From Methylobacterium persicinum (lineage in GTDB: Bacteria; Pseudomonadota; Alphaproteobacteria; Rhizobiales; Beijerinckiaceae), in the NCBI RefSeq assembly GCF_022179525.1, contig NZ_BPQX01000013.1:1-46632 (forward strand): a DNA stretch of 46,632 nt. Reading direction: 5' to 3'. This document shows, piece by piece, positions 15,766 through 25,360 of the stretch. Position numbers and translations under genes: made by a program. Every line of letters begins with the position of its first letter. Within the stretch, counting starts at the first letter, position 1. The notes beneath the pieces are model-generated. The model did not search any database, was not told the DNA's origin, and saw only the letters and a list, made by a program, of their open reading frames with translations.

Positions 15766-17016
15766 CTACTTCCCCGCCACCAGCGGACAGCCGCTCTCGG
15801 CTTCCGTCGCGTAGGCTTCCTTGCCGGGGATGGTGGAGACCAACTTGTAGAGATCCCACTCGCCCTTCGAATCGGCGGGCTTCTTGATCTCGAACAGGTA
15901 CATGTCGTGCACCATCAGCCCCGTCTGCTGGACGTGGCCGTTATGGGAAAACACGTCGTCCACCGGCAGGGATTTCAACTTGGCGTTGACTGCATCGGTC
16001 TCGTCCGTGCCGGCTGCCTTGACCGCCTTGAGGTAGGAAAGCACCGCCGAATATGTGCCCGTCTGGATCATGTTCGGCATCCGGCCGGTGCGCTTCATGA
16101 ACCGCTGGCCGAAGGCGCGGGTCTCGTCGTTGAGATCCCAGTACCAGCCCTCCGTCAGGGTCAGGCCCTGCGCCGCCTTGATGCCGAGGCCGTGGACCTC
16201 GGACAGGGTGAACAGCAGCGCGGCGAGCTTCTGGCCGCCGTCGGTGATGCCGTACTCGGCCGCCTGCTTGATGGAGTTCGAGGTATCGAGGCCGGCATTG
16301 GCCAGCCCGATCACCTGCGCCTTCGAGCCCTGCGCCTGGAGCAGGAACGACGAGAAGTCCTGGCTCGACAGGGGATGACGCACGGAGCCGACCACCGAGC
16401 CGCCATTGGCCTTCACCACCGCAGAGGTGTCGTTCTCCAGGGCCGTGCCGAAGGCATAGTCGGCCGTGAGGAAGAACCACGTCTTGCCCCCCGCCCGGGT
16501 CAGGGCCCCGCCGGTGCCGACGGCCAGCGCGTGGGTGTCGTAGGCCCAGTGGTAGCCGTAGGGGGTGCAGGCCTTGCCGGTGAGGTCGCTGGACGCGGCC
16601 CCCGTGGTGATGGTGATCTTCTTCTTTTCCTTCGACAGGCCCTGGACGGCCAGCGCCACCGAGGAGGTGGTGAGCTCCATGATGGCATCGACCCCATCGC
16701 GGTCGTACCATTGCCGGGCGATTCCCGATGCGATGTCCGGCTTGTTCTGGTGGTCGGCCGAGACGATCTCGATCGGCACGCCGCCGACCTTCCCGCCCAT
16801 GTCCTCGACGGCCATCTTTGCCGCCTCGATCGAGCCGACCCCGCCGAACTCGGCATAGAGGCCGGATTGATCGTTGAGGATGCCGATCCGCACCACGTTG
16901 CCGGAGAAGGCCCCCTGTGCGGGGGCCTGTGCCGCGGCGGGGCCCGAACCGAGCACCGTTCCCGCGAGGGCGGCCGCGAGCGCCGCGCCGCCGATTGCCT
17001 TCACCATGCGTCCCAT
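15766..17016 (-). CDS. ABC transporter substrate-binding protein (branched-chain amino acid type)
   Basis: This 416-aa periplasmic binding protein of the Leu/Ile/Val-binding (Peripla_BP_6) type has a signal peptide over about residues 1-29, ending near GPAAAQA. The opening VVRIGILNDQSGLYAEFGG is typical of the family. ATG 17016 was chosen; ATG 17007 is equally possible, while a longer version from 17154 would bury the signal peptide. No permease or ATPase gene is adjacent, so it is an orphan. The real ligand may be an aromatic or short organic acid rather than an amino acid. Confidence 0.87.
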   Translation of the reverse strand: MGRMVKAIGGAALAAALAGTVLGSGPAAAQAPAQGAFSGNVVRIGILNDQSGLYAEFGGVGSIEAAKMAVEDMGGKVGGVPIEIVSADHQNKPDIASGIARQWYDRDGVDAIMELTTSSVALAVQGLSKEKKKITITTGAASSDLTGKACTPYGYHWAYDTHALAVGTGGALTRAGGKTWFFLTADYAFGTALENDTSAVVKANGGSVVGSVRHPLSSQDFSSFLLQAQGSKAQVIGLANAGLDTSNSIKQAAEYGITDGGQKLAALLFTLSEVHGLGIKAAQGLTLTEGWYWDLNDETRAFGQRFMKRTGRMPNMIQTGTYSAVLSYLKAVKAAGTDETDAVNAKLKSLPVDDVFSHNGHVQQTGLMVHDMYLFEIKKPADSKGEWDLYKLVSTIPGKEAYATEAESGCPLVAGK

Positions 17017-17177
17017 CCCGTCGTCGTGATTCCCCGGCCTGCTGACGGGCCGGGTCGACCGCGAGGGTAGGACAAGCGCGAAGGCTGCGCCACGGCGGGG
17101 ACCGCGCAACGGTGACGGTTTGCACCTCCCCTCGCGCCATTTTCGGAAAGCCACGCGCAGCGTCCGGTGAGGGAGAT

Positions 17178-17192
17178 TTAACCATGTTTACA
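17178..17192 (+). promoter_or_regulatory. Candidate CtrA-like site upstream of cpaB
   Basis: TTAACCATGTTTACA reads TTAA-N7-TACA, one base from the CtrA consensus TTAA-N7-TTAA. It lies 73 bp upstream of cpaB. CtrA controls pilus genes in Caulobacter, so cell-cycle control of this operon is plausible, but the match is imperfect. Confidence 0.4.
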
Positions 17193-17264
17193 CCAATCGG
17201 GCGCAACCTCCGGTCCATCCGCCGATCCGGCGCTCCGTAATATCCAGGTCCGACCGGAAGCCCG

Positions 17265-18074
17265 ATGAAACCCGCCCGCCTCGCCGTCCTCGGCATCGCC
17301 CTCCTCGCGGGCAGCGGGGCGGCCTACCTCATGGGCGGAAGCCCCCCGCCTCCGCCGCCGACGGAGAAGGTCGTGCAGGCACCGCCCCCGCCCACGACGG
17401 ACGTGCTGGTGGCGGCGGCGGACGAGCCGATGGGGCAGGTGCTCCAGGCCGCGGACCTGCGCTGGCAGCCCTGGCCCGATTCGGCCCTCTCCCCCGGCTT
17501 CGTCACCCGCAAGACGAACCCTCAGGCGTTGGAAACCACGATCGGCGCGACTGTCCGGTCCGCCTTCCTGGCAGGCGAGCCGATCCGCGCCCAGAAGCTG
17601 GTGCGCCCGGAGAGCGGCTTCATGGCCGCGATCCTGCCCTCCGGCATGCGGGCCGTGGCCATCGTCACCGACAGCCGGGGCACCAATTCCGCCGGCGGCT
17701 TCATCCTGCCCAACGACCGGGTGGACGTGATCCGCACCTACCGCGACGACGCCGCCTCCAAGGCCGCCGGCTCCGACGTTCAGATGTCGCAGACCATCCT
17801 GCGCGACATCCGGGTGCTGGCCGTGGGCCAGCTCATCCAGGAGAAGAACGGCACCAACGTCGTCACGGGGGAGACGGCGACGCTGGCCCTGACCCCCGCC
17901 CAGGCGGAGACGGTGACGCTCGCCCAGAAGATCGGCTCGCTCTCCCTGTCCCTGCGCAGCCTCGCCGATGCGGGCCATACCGCCGATGCCGATGCGCCCG
18001 CCACCGAGCAGGCCGCCATCGACCGGGGGCTAACCGTGGTCCGCTTCGGCATCGCCCAGCAGCACACGCCGTGA
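17265..18074 (+). CDS. cpaB: Flp pilus assembly protein CpaB (RcpC)
   Basis: This 269-aa protein has a single N-terminal membrane anchor or signal (LAVLGIALLAGSGAAYLMGG), a proline-rich linker at about 26-44 and a SAF-type domain, which in CpaB/RcpC assists assembly of the pilus machinery in the periplasm. It is the first gene of the tad operon here, and its TGA overlaps the GTG start of cpaC. The gap to the divergent substrate-binding protein gene holds the operon promoter and a CtrA-like site. Confidence 0.9.
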   Translation: MKPARLAVLGIALLAGSGAAYLMGGSPPPPPPTEKVVQAPPPPTTDVLVAAADEPMGQVLQAADLRWQPWPDSALSPGFVTRKTNPQALETTIGATVRSAFLAGEPIRAQKLVRPESGFMAAILPSGMRAVAIVTDSRGTNSAGGFILPNDRVDVIRTYRDDAASKAAGSDVQMSQTILRDIRVLAVGQLIQEKNGTNVVTGETATLALTPAQAETVTLAQKIGSLSLSLRSLADAGHTADADAPATEQAAIDRGLTVVRFGIAQQHTP

Positions 18075-19672
18075 GCGCCATGAAAGACCGCGCCATGAAC
18101 CTTCGCGCAGCCTCCCTCCGCGCCACCCCCCTCCGGGCCGCCGCCCGGCCGCGCCGCCTCGGCGCCCTGGCGCTCGCCGCCCTGACCGCCCTGCCCGCCG
18201 GGCCGGCCTCAGCGCAGCTGCGCGGATCGCAGGACCGCGGGTCCATCGGGCCGGCGCCGGTGGTCACCGTGGGCGCCACGGAGGCGAATACCAGCCGCCG
18301 GGTGGAACTCACCGCCGGTCGCTCGATCATCGTGGACCTGCCGCGGGACGCCAAGGAAGTGTTCGTGGCCAACCCCGCCGTGGCCAACGCGGTGGTCCGC
18401 TCGACCCGCAAGGTCTTCGTCATTGGCATGGCCGACGGTGCCACCACCATCTTCATCATGGATGCGGAGGGCCGGCAGATCGCCGCCCTCGACGTCACGG
18501 TGGCCCGTGACCTCAACCTCACCACCCTGCGCGACCTGCTGGTGCAGAGCATCCCGGCGGGGCGGTTCGACGTGCGCTCGTCCGGCGCCTCGGTGCTCCT
18601 GTCGGGCTCGGTGAACTCTTCGGCCGAGGCGCAGCAGGCCATCGACATCTCCAACGCCTTCGTCGGGCTCGGCGGCGGCGGGGCGACGGGCGGGGGTTCC
18701 ACCGGCGGCGTCGCGGCCGGCGTGCGCGGTGCGGTGATCAACAACCTCACGATCCGCAACAAGGATCAGGTGATGCTCCGCGTCACCGTGATGGAGGTCT
18801 CGCGCAACGTCATCAAGCAGTTCGGCGTGAACCTCAACGGCAACTGGTCGGCGATCAATCCCCTCGGCAACATCGCCGATCCCACCCTGACCGGCCTGTC
18901 CAACCCCACGGCCTTCCCGATCACCGGCGGCAGCACGGGCAGCGGCCAGTTCCAGGCCTCGGCGCGGGGGGCGGGCTTCTCCCTCACCGCGACCCTGAAG
19001 GCCCTGGAGCAGGCCGGCGTCTCGCGCATCCTGGCCGAGCCGACCCTCACCGCCATCTCCGGCGAGGCGGCGAAGTTCCTGGCGGGCGGCGAGTTCCCTG
19101 TCCCGTCCTCGGCGGCCTGCACCACCGGCTCCTGCACCCCGGGTATCGAGTTCAAGCAATACGGCGTGGCCCTGTCGTTCACCCCCGTGGTGCTGGCCGA
19201 CAACCGCATCTCGATCCGCGTCGCCACCGACGTGACCGAGATCGATCCGCAGCAGAGCTTCAATTACACGTTCGGCTCGGCCTCGGTCTCCGTGCCCGGC
19301 ACCCGGGTCCGCCGCTCCGAGACGACGGTGGAACTGCCCTCCGGCGGCGTGATGATGACCGCGGGCCTGATCCAGCAGGTCAACAAGCAGGCGCTGACCG
19401 GCCTGCCGGGCCTGATCAACCTGCCGATCCTCGGCGCCCTGTTCCGCTCCCGCGACTACCAGCGCCAGGAGACGGAGCTGATGATCATGGTCACCCCCTA
19501 CATCGCCAAGCCCATGGAACCGCGCCAGGCCACGAGGCCCGACGACAACTTCGTCGACACGTCCGACTCGCAGGCCATCCTGCTCGGCCAGTTCAACCGC
19601 CTCTACGGCAAGGCCGGCGCGCAGCCGCTGGCCCCGACCTACCGCGGCCGCGTCGGCTTCATCGTCGAGTAG
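18071..19672 (+). CDS. cpaC: Tad secretin CpaC (RcpA)
   Basis: This outer-membrane secretin is the channel through which the Flp pilus passes. The longest form (GTG 18071) is 533 aa; ATG 18080 or 18095 would shorten it slightly, and the signal peptide (LALAALTALPAGPASA) follows any of these. N-terminal pilus-associated and BON-like domains (VELTAGRSIIVDLP, LLSGSVNSS) precede a glycine-rich loop and the secretin domain with VSRILAEPTLTAISGE and VPGTRVRRSETTVELPSGG. It is translationally coupled to cpaB by a GTGA overlap. Confidence 0.92.
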   Translation: MSAMKDRAMNLRAASLRATPLRAAARPRRLGALALAALTALPAGPASAQLRGSQDRGSIGPAPVVTVGATEANTSRRVELTAGRSIIVDLPRDAKEVFVANPAVANAVVRSTRKVFVIGMADGATTIFIMDAEGRQIAALDVTVARDLNLTTLRDLLVQSIPAGRFDVRSSGASVLLSGSVNSSAEAQQAIDISNAFVGLGGGGATGGGSTGGVAAGVRGAVINNLTIRNKDQVMLRVTVMEVSRNVIKQFGVNLNGNWSAINPLGNIADPTLTGLSNPTAFPITGGSTGSGQFQASARGAGFSLTATLKALEQAGVSRILAEPTLTAISGEAAKFLAGGEFPVPSSAACTTGSCTPGIEFKQYGVALSFTPVVLADNRISIRVATDVTEIDPQQSFNYTFGSASVSVPGTRVRRSETTVELPSGGVMMTAGLIQQVNKQALTGLPGLINLPILGALFRSRDYQRQETELMIMVTPYIAKPMEPRQATRPDDNFVDTSDSQAILLGQFNRLYGKAGAQPLAPTYRGRVGFIVE

Positions 19673-19739
19673 CCCGTGATCCACCCGTGATCCGCCCTTG
19701 CCCTTCCCCCCAGAGCGGCCGCCGCCGCCGAGGATGCCG

Positions 19740-20495
19740 ATGACCGGACGCCCGCCGCCCGCCCCCTCGCCGGCCCCATCCCGCGCCGGGATGCGCCTGC
19801 TCTCCGCCTGCCTCCTCGCGGCCCTGGCCGGCGCCTGCAAGGGCGATCCCCCGGTCACCGGGGCGATCGGCACCAGCGACTACCGGGCCCGCCACCCGAT
19901 CGTCCTCACGGATGCGGGCCGCAGCCTCGACATCTTCCCCACCGGCCCCGGCCACCTCGATCCGCGGCAGGCGGACGACGTCGATGCGTTCATGCTCGAA
20001 TACCGGCGCTTCGGCCGGGGGGGCGTGCTCATGGAGGTGCCCCGCGGCCTGCCCCCGGCCCGGGCGGCGGCCACCGCGCGCACCGCCGGCCTCGTCCTGC
20101 AGCGGGCGGGGCAGGACGGCGTCGGGCGCAGCGACATCGTCGCGAGCCCCTACGCCGTCGCCGCCCCCGACCTCGCAGCGCCGATCCGCCTGAGCTTCAC
20201 CCGGATGCAGGCCAAGGTGGCTGACGCCTGCGGGACCTGGCCCCAGGACCTGGGCGGCAGCGATTTCGCCTTCGACAACAGCAACCGCCCGGTGTGGAAC
20301 TTCGGCTGCTCGACCCAGACGGCCGTCGCCGCCCAGGTCGCCGACCCGGTCGATCTCGTCCGCGGACGCCAGGAGGGCCGGATCGACGCCGTCAAGCGCA
20401 TCCGCGACGTCGGCCAGCTGCGCGATGGCAAGGATCCGTCAACCCAGTGGCGCCAAGATGGGCAGACTTCCGTGAAGGCCCAGGTGGGCAACTAA
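19740..20495 (+). CDS. cpaD: Pilus assembly lipoprotein CpaD
   Basis: This 251-aa CpaD-family protein is thought to support the secretin. A lipoprotein signal peptide is visible, with the lipobox LAGAC about 33 residues from the start. The conserved C-terminal region contains DFAFDNSNRPVWNFGCSTQ, typical of CpaD. ATG 19740 was chosen because GAGG sits 6 nt upstream; ATG 19734 and an upstream TTG at 19698 are alternatives. It is separated from cpaC by 67 bp. Confidence 0.88.
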   Translation: MTGRPPPAPSPAPSRAGMRLLSACLLAALAGACKGDPPVTGAIGTSDYRARHPIVLTDAGRSLDIFPTGPGHLDPRQADDVDAFMLEYRRFGRGGVLMEVPRGLPPARAAATARTAGLVLQRAGQDGVGRSDIVASPYAVAAPDLAAPIRLSFTRMQAKVADACGTWPQDLGGSDFAFDNSNRPVWNFGCSTQTAVAAQVADPVDLVRGRQEGRIDAVKRIRDVGQLRDGKDPSTQWRQDGQTSVKAQVGN

Positions 20496-20651
20496 ACCGT
20501 CGTCCGCCGTATCGGGTACAGGTGCGTCGGGCGATGACGCGGAAAGACAGACGACCTTAAGCGCCTTCTGTCATCCCTCGGGGATGGAGGACGCATCCAG
20601 GGCCGCCCGACGACCATGTCCCGCCGGGGTCGTCCGATCCCGGCGAAACCG

Positions 20652-21929
20652 ATGCGTGTTCAACCCGAGAGTCCTGTGATGGCGGAGCAGAGCGAGGCAG
20701 CCGAGCGGGTGATCGCCCCGGTGCCCCGGATCACGATCCAGGCGTTCTGCGAGGTGTCCGAGACGGCCGCCATGATCGAGGCGGCCGCCGAGGACAGGCG
20801 CATGCAGCGCGCCCGGGTGAAGGTCCGCATGGGCGGCGGCGCGGCGGCCATCGAGGCGTTCCGCCAAGCGCCGACCCCCAACGTGATCGTCATCGAAGTG
20901 CAGGGCTCCCGCTCCAAGCCGCTGGAATGCCTGGATGCCCTGGCCGAGGTCTGCGACGAGGGCACCCGCGTTCTGGTGATCGGCCACCTGAACGACGTGA
21001 CGCTCTACCGCCAGCTCCTCCAGCGGGGGGTCTCCGACTACCTGATGGCGCCGGTCGATCCGCTGACGCTGATCGCCGCGATCTCCGAGATGTTCACCGC
21101 GGCGGGGGTGAAGCCCATCGGCCGCTCCATCGCCGTGTTCGGCGTCCGGGGCGGGATCGGCGCCTCGACCGTGTCCCACAATCTCGCGTGGTCCATCGCC
21201 CGGGGCCAGGGCGTTCCGACCGTGATCGCCGATCTCGACATCGCCTTCGGCACCGCGTCCCTCAACTTCAACCAGGACCCGCCGCAGGGTATCGCCGAGG
21301 CGGTCTTCGCCCCCGAGCGCCTGGACGCCGCCCTGGTGGAGCGCCTGCTCTCGAAGTGCAGCGACAACCTCAGCCTGCTCTCGGCCCCGGCCAGCCTCGA
21401 CCGGACGATCGACCTCTCCGAGCCGGCCTTCGACGTGCTCATCGAGCACCTGCGGGCGAGCGTGCCTTGCCTCGTCCTCGACGTGCCGCACCAGTGGAAC
21501 GCCTGGACGAAGCGGGTTCTGTCAGCCGCCGACGAGATTTTCGTCGTGGCCGGGCCGGACCTCGCCAGCCTGCGCAACGCCAAGAACCTCCTCGGCGCCC
21601 TCAAGAACGGCCGTCCCAACGATGCCCCCCCGCGGGTGATCCTGAACGGCAGCGGCATGGCCAAGCGGCCGGAGATCGGCGCGGTCGAATTCGGCAAGGC
21701 CCTCGACGCGCCGCTGGCGGCGACCATCCCCTTCGACCCGGTCCTGTTCGGCACCGCCGCCAATAACGGCCAGATGATCGCCGAAGTGCAGCCGGGCTCG
21801 AAGGTCGCGGAGCTGTTCGCCGACCTCGCCGCCAGCGCCATCGGCCGGACCGAGGGGCGGCGGAAGACCAGTTCCAGCCTGTTCGAGCCGCTGCTCGCGC
21901 GCTTCGCCCCCCGCCGCAAGGCCTCGTGA
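20652..21929 (+). CDS. cpaE: Pilus assembly ATPase CpaE (TadZ)
   Basis: This protein has an N-terminal receiver-like domain (ITIQAFCE, VIVIEVQGS, VLVIGHLNDVTLYRQLL) and a C-terminal MinD/ParA-like ATPase domain with the deviant P-loop GVRGGIGASTVSHN. CpaE/TadZ proteins localise the Tad machinery, in Caulobacter at a cell pole. The start is uncertain: ATGs at 20616, 20652 and 20679 are in frame, none with a strong ribosome binding site. A 120-157-bp gap after cpaD could hold a secondary promoter. The cpaF gene follows within 20 bp. Confidence 0.9.
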   Translation: MRVQPESPVMAEQSEAAERVIAPVPRITIQAFCEVSETAAMIEAAAEDRRMQRARVKVRMGGGAAAIEAFRQAPTPNVIVIEVQGSRSKPLECLDALAEVCDEGTRVLVIGHLNDVTLYRQLLQRGVSDYLMAPVDPLTLIAAISEMFTAAGVKPIGRSIAVFGVRGGIGASTVSHNLAWSIARGQGVPTVIADLDIAFGTASLNFNQDPPQGIAEAVFAPERLDAALVERLLSKCSDNLSLLSAPASLDRTIDLSEPAFDVLIEHLRASVPCLVLDVPHQWNAWTKRVLSAADEIFVVAGPDLASLRNAKNLLGALKNGRPNDAPPRVILNGSGMAKRPEIGAVEFGKALDAPLAATIPFDPVLFGTAANNGQMIAEVQPGSKVAELFADLAASAIGRTEGRRKTSSSLFEPLLARFAPRRKAS

Positions 21930-21947
21930 TGCGGGTCCGTGATCTCC

Positions 21948-23387
21948 ATGTTCGGTAGACGGCAAACCGGTTCGGCGCCCGCGCCTGCCCCTATCCCGCA
22001 GCCGCGGTTCGTCCAGCCCGCCCCTGCCCCGCTGCCCGCGGCGTCGCGGGAGGCACCGCAACCGGCGCGCCCGGCCCCGATCGTGGTCGAGGCCGCGCGT
22101 TCTGACGAGTACTATCGTACCAAGAGCCTGATCTTCGGCGCGTTGATCGAGGCCATCGACCTCACCCAGCTCGCCCACCTCGACGCGGAGACCGCCCGCG
22201 AGGAAATCCGCGACATCGTCACGGAAATCATCGGCCTCAAGAACATCGTCCTGTCGATCTCCGAGCAGGAGGAACTGCTCGACGACATCTGCAACGACGT
22301 CCTCGGCTACGGCCCCCTGGAGCCGCTGCTTGCCCGGGACGACATCGCCGACATCATGGTCAACGGCGCCGGGCGGACCTTCATCGAAGTCGCCGGCAAG
22401 ATCCAGCTTACCAGCGTGCGCTTCCGCGACAACCAGCAGTTGATGAACATCTGCCAGCGCATCGTGAGCCAAGTCGGACGCCGGGTCGATGACGCCTCGC
22501 CGATCTGCGACGCGCGCCTGCCCGACGGATCCCGCGTCAACGTCATCGCGCCGCCGCTCTCCATCGACGGCCCGACCCTGACGATCCGTAAGTTCAAGAA
22601 GGACAAGCTGACCCTCGACCAGCTCGTCCGCTTCGGCGCGATCTCGCCGGAGGGGGCGGAGGTGCTCAAGGTCATCGGGCAATCCCGCTGCAACGTCGTG
22701 ATCTCGGGCGGTACCGGCTCGGGCAAGACCACCCTGCTGAACTGCCTGACGGCCTATATTGAGCACGACGAGCGGGTGATCACCTGCGAGGACGCCGCCG
22801 AGCTGCAACTGCAGCAGCCCCATGTGGTCCGCCTGGAAACCCGCCCGCCCAACATGGAGGGCCAGGGGCAGGTGACGATGCGCGACCTCGTCAAGAACTG
22901 CCTGCGCATGCGGCCCGAACGGATCATCGTCGGCGAGGTGCGCGGCCCGGAGGCGTTCGACCTCCTCCAGGCCATGAACACCGGCCACGACGGCTCGATG
23001 GGCACGCTCCACGCCAACAGCCCGCGGGAATGCCTGTCGCGTATCGAGTCGATGATCTCGATGGGCGGGTTCACCCTGCCCTCCAAGACCCTGCGAGAGA
23101 TGATCTGCGGCTCGATCGACGTGATCATCCAGGCGTCGCGCCTGCGCGACGGGTCCCGGCGCATCACCCACATCACCGAGGTGCTCGGGATGGAGGGCGA
23201 GGTCATCACCACCCAGGACATCTTCCTCTACGACATCCTCGGCGAGGACGCGAACGGGAAGATCATCGGCCGCCACCGGGCGACGGGCGTCGGCCGCCCC
23301 CGATTCTGGGAGCGGGCCCGCTATTACGGCCTCGAAGCCCGCCTCGGCGCGGCCCTCGACGCGGCCGAAGTCGTCGAAGGGGCATGA
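21948..23387 (+). CDS. cpaF: Pilus assembly secretion ATPase CpaF (TadA)
   Basis: This 479-aa type II/IV secretion ATPase powers Flp pilus extension. After a proline-rich N-terminus come the N-terminal domain (GYGPLEPLLARDDIADIMVNG), the Walker A motif GGTGSGKT at 254-261, the Asp box (ERVITCEDAAELQL), Walker B region (RPERIIVGEVRG) and His box (GHDGSMGTLHANS). ATG 21948 is preferred; GTG 21939 in frame is an alternative. It lies between cpaE (18 bp) and tadB (4 bp) in one operon. Confidence 0.94.
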   Translation: MFGRRQTGSAPAPAPIPQPRFVQPAPAPLPAASREAPQPARPAPIVVEAARSDEYYRTKSLIFGALIEAIDLTQLAHLDAETAREEIRDIVTEIIGLKNIVLSISEQEELLDDICNDVLGYGPLEPLLARDDIADIMVNGAGRTFIEVAGKIQLTSVRFRDNQQLMNICQRIVSQVGRRVDDASPICDARLPDGSRVNVIAPPLSIDGPTLTIRKFKKDKLTLDQLVRFGAISPEGAEVLKVIGQSRCNVVISGGTGSGKTTLLNCLTAYIEHDERVITCEDAAELQLQQPHVVRLETRPPNMEGQGQVTMRDLVKNCLRMRPERIIVGEVRGPEAFDLLQAMNTGHDGSMGTLHANSPRECLSRIESMISMGGFTLPSKTLREMICGSIDVIIQASRLRDGSRRITHITEVLGMEGEVITTQDIFLYDILGEDANGKIIGRHRATGVGRPRFWERARYYGLEARLGAALDAAEVVEGA

Positions 23388-23391
23388 GGCG

Positions 23392-24381
23392 ATGCCCGAT
23401 CTCGGCGCGCTCCTGCCCGGCCTGCCCATCGCCACGGGTCTCGTGGGGGTCGCCGTCGCCCTGATGACCTATGCCGGGATCATCGCCCTGCTACCCGGGG
23501 AGCGCCGGGCGAACCGGCGGCTGAAGCTCATCGCCGTCACCCCCACCACGGCGTCGGGCCGGGGCGGCGGCGTGAACCGGCGCGACCAGGTCGCCAAGAC
23601 CCTGAGCGAGATCGAGGCCAAGGCCAAGGGCGCCACCAAAGTCACCCTGGAGCTCAAGATCGCCCGGGCGGGGCTCGACTGGTCGAAGCGGACCTACTGG
23701 ACCTTCGCGGGCGGGAGCGGATTCGTCGTCGGCTTCATCCTGTTCCTGATGACGGACAGCCCGTTCGCCGCCCTGGGGGGCGTGTTCTTCGGAAGCCTGG
23801 GCCTGCCGCCCCTGCTCCTGCGCCGCCTGCGCCTCCGCCGGGTGGCGAAGTTCAACAAGGAACTGCCCAACGCCGTCGATGTGGTGGTGCGCGGCATCAA
23901 GACCGGCATTCCCGTGGGCGACTGCTTCCGCATGGTCTCCCGCGAGGCGGAGGAGCCCCTGCGCAGCGAGTTCCGCACCATCGTCGAGACCCAGGCGCTG
24001 GGCCTGTCCCTCGGTGAGGCGGTCTCCCGCCTGCACGAGCGGGTCCCGACCGCGGAGGTCAACTTCTTCTCGATCGTGATCAACATCCAGCAGCAATCGG
24101 GCGGCAACCTCTCCGAGGCGCTGAACAACCTGTCCCGGGTGCTCCGCGACCGGGCCAAGATGCGCGGCAAGATCCAGGCGATGAGCATGGAGGCGAAGGC
24201 CTCGGCCTCCATCATCGCGGCCCTGCCCTTCGGCGTGGCGGGCATCACCACGCTCACGAGCCCCGACTACATCTCGCTGCTCTGGACCACCGATGCCGGC
24301 AAGATCGCCCTCGTGGGCTCGGCGATCTGGATGACCCTGGGAATCCTGGTCATCAAGAAGATGATCGCCTTCGAGATCTGA
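23392..24381 (+). CDS. tadB: Tad inner-membrane platform protein TadB
   Basis: This 329-aa protein of the type II secretion F (GspF) family forms the inner-membrane platform with TadC. It has one N-terminal membrane segment, a central pair around TYWTFAGGSGFVVGFILFL, the cytoplasmic T2SSF domain (LPNAVDVVVRGIKTGIPVGDCF, SGGNLSEALNNLSRVLRDR) and C-terminal membrane segments. It starts 4 bp after cpaF and ends 10 bp before tadC. Confidence 0.92.
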   Translation: MPDLGALLPGLPIATGLVGVAVALMTYAGIIALLPGERRANRRLKLIAVTPTTASGRGGGVNRRDQVAKTLSEIEAKAKGATKVTLELKIARAGLDWSKRTYWTFAGGSGFVVGFILFLMTDSPFAALGGVFFGSLGLPPLLLRRLRLRRVAKFNKELPNAVDVVVRGIKTGIPVGDCFRMVSREAEEPLRSEFRTIVETQALGLSLGEAVSRLHERVPTAEVNFFSIVINIQQQSGGNLSEALNNLSRVLRDRAKMRGKIQAMSMEAKASASIIAALPFGVAGITTLTSPDYISLLWTTDAGKIALVGSAIWMTLGILVIKKMIAFEI

Positions 24382-24391
24382 CGGGAACGCC

Positions 24392-25360
24392 ATGATCGAC
24401 GCGATCGCCGACAAGCTGTTCGACCCGCACTTCGTGGGCATGGTGCTGGCGGCCCTGGCGGCGGCCGTCACCGCCTTCGCCCTGGCGCAGTCCTTCCTGG
24501 AGCCGGACAAGCTCGGCAAGCGGATGAAGCTCGTGAGCGACGAGCGCGAGATCATCCGACGGCGGGAGCGCGAGAAGGTCTCCACCAAGGGGAGCCTGCG
24601 CACCGAGCCCAAGGCCTACATGAAGGACATCGTGGAGCGGTACAATCTGCGCCGCTGGCTCGGCACGGACACCGCCAAGCGCAAGCTCCTCATGGCGGGC
24701 TATCGCGGGCAAGGGGCGGAGACCGCCTTCCTGTTCTTCCGCCTCGTGGCACCGGTCGGCGCCTTCATTGCCGCGGTGTTCTACCTCTTCATCCTGGAAG
24801 CGATCGACGTCTCCTACCTGATGCGCTTCGCCATGGTGATCGCCGCGGCCTTCCTCGGCATCAAGGCGCCGGAACTGTTCCTCGTCAACGCCGCCAAGAA
24901 GCGGCAGACGGAGATCCGCAAGGCGTGGCCCGACGCCCTCGACCTGACCCTGATCTGCGTCGAATCGGGGATGGCGATCGAGAACGCTTTCCGCAAGGTG
25001 AGCACCGAGATCGCGGTCTCCTCGGTGGTGCTCGCGGAGGAACTCGCCGTGATGGTGGCCGAGATGTCGTTCCTGCCGGACCGGCGCCTCGCCTACGAGA
25101 ACCTCGTGATGCGCACCGGGCTTGAGCCGGTGAAGGCGGTGGCCACCGCCCTCAGCCAGGCCGAGCGCTACGGCACCCCCGTGGGTCAGGCCCTGCGGGT
25201 GCTCAGCCAGGAAAGCCGCGACCTGCGCATGATCGAGGCCGAGAAGAAGGCCGCCGCCCTGCCGCCGAAGCTGACCGTGCCGATGATCCTGTTCTTCCTG
25301 CCGGTGCTCTTCGTGGTCATCATCACCCCGGCGGTCATCCAGATCATGCGCGTGCAGTGA
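24392..25360 (+). CDS. tadC: Tad inner-membrane platform protein TadC
   Basis: This 322-aa protein is the second GspF-family platform protein, partner of TadB. It shows membrane segments near the N-terminus, in the middle (AFLFFRLVAPVGAFIAAVFYLFI) and at the C-terminus (LTVPMILFFLPVLFVVIITPAVI), and a T2SSF domain with WPDALDLTLICVESGMAIE. It is the last Tad gene here. The next genes belong to a different system and run on the other strand. No tadD, tadE/F/G, pilin or prepilin peptidase gene follows. Confidence 0.91.
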   Translation: MIDAIADKLFDPHFVGMVLAALAAAVTAFALAQSFLEPDKLGKRMKLVSDEREIIRRREREKVSTKGSLRTEPKAYMKDIVERYNLRRWLGTDTAKRKLLMAGYRGQGAETAFLFFRLVAPVGAFIAAVFYLFILEAIDVSYLMRFAMVIAAAFLGIKAPELFLVNAAKKRQTEIRKAWPDALDLTLICVESGMAIENAFRKVSTEIAVSSVVLAEELAVMVAEMSFLPDRRLAYENLVMRTGLEPVKAVATALSQAERYGTPVGQALRVLSQESRDLRMIEAEKKAAALPPKLTVPMILFFLPVLFVVIITPAVIQIMRVQ

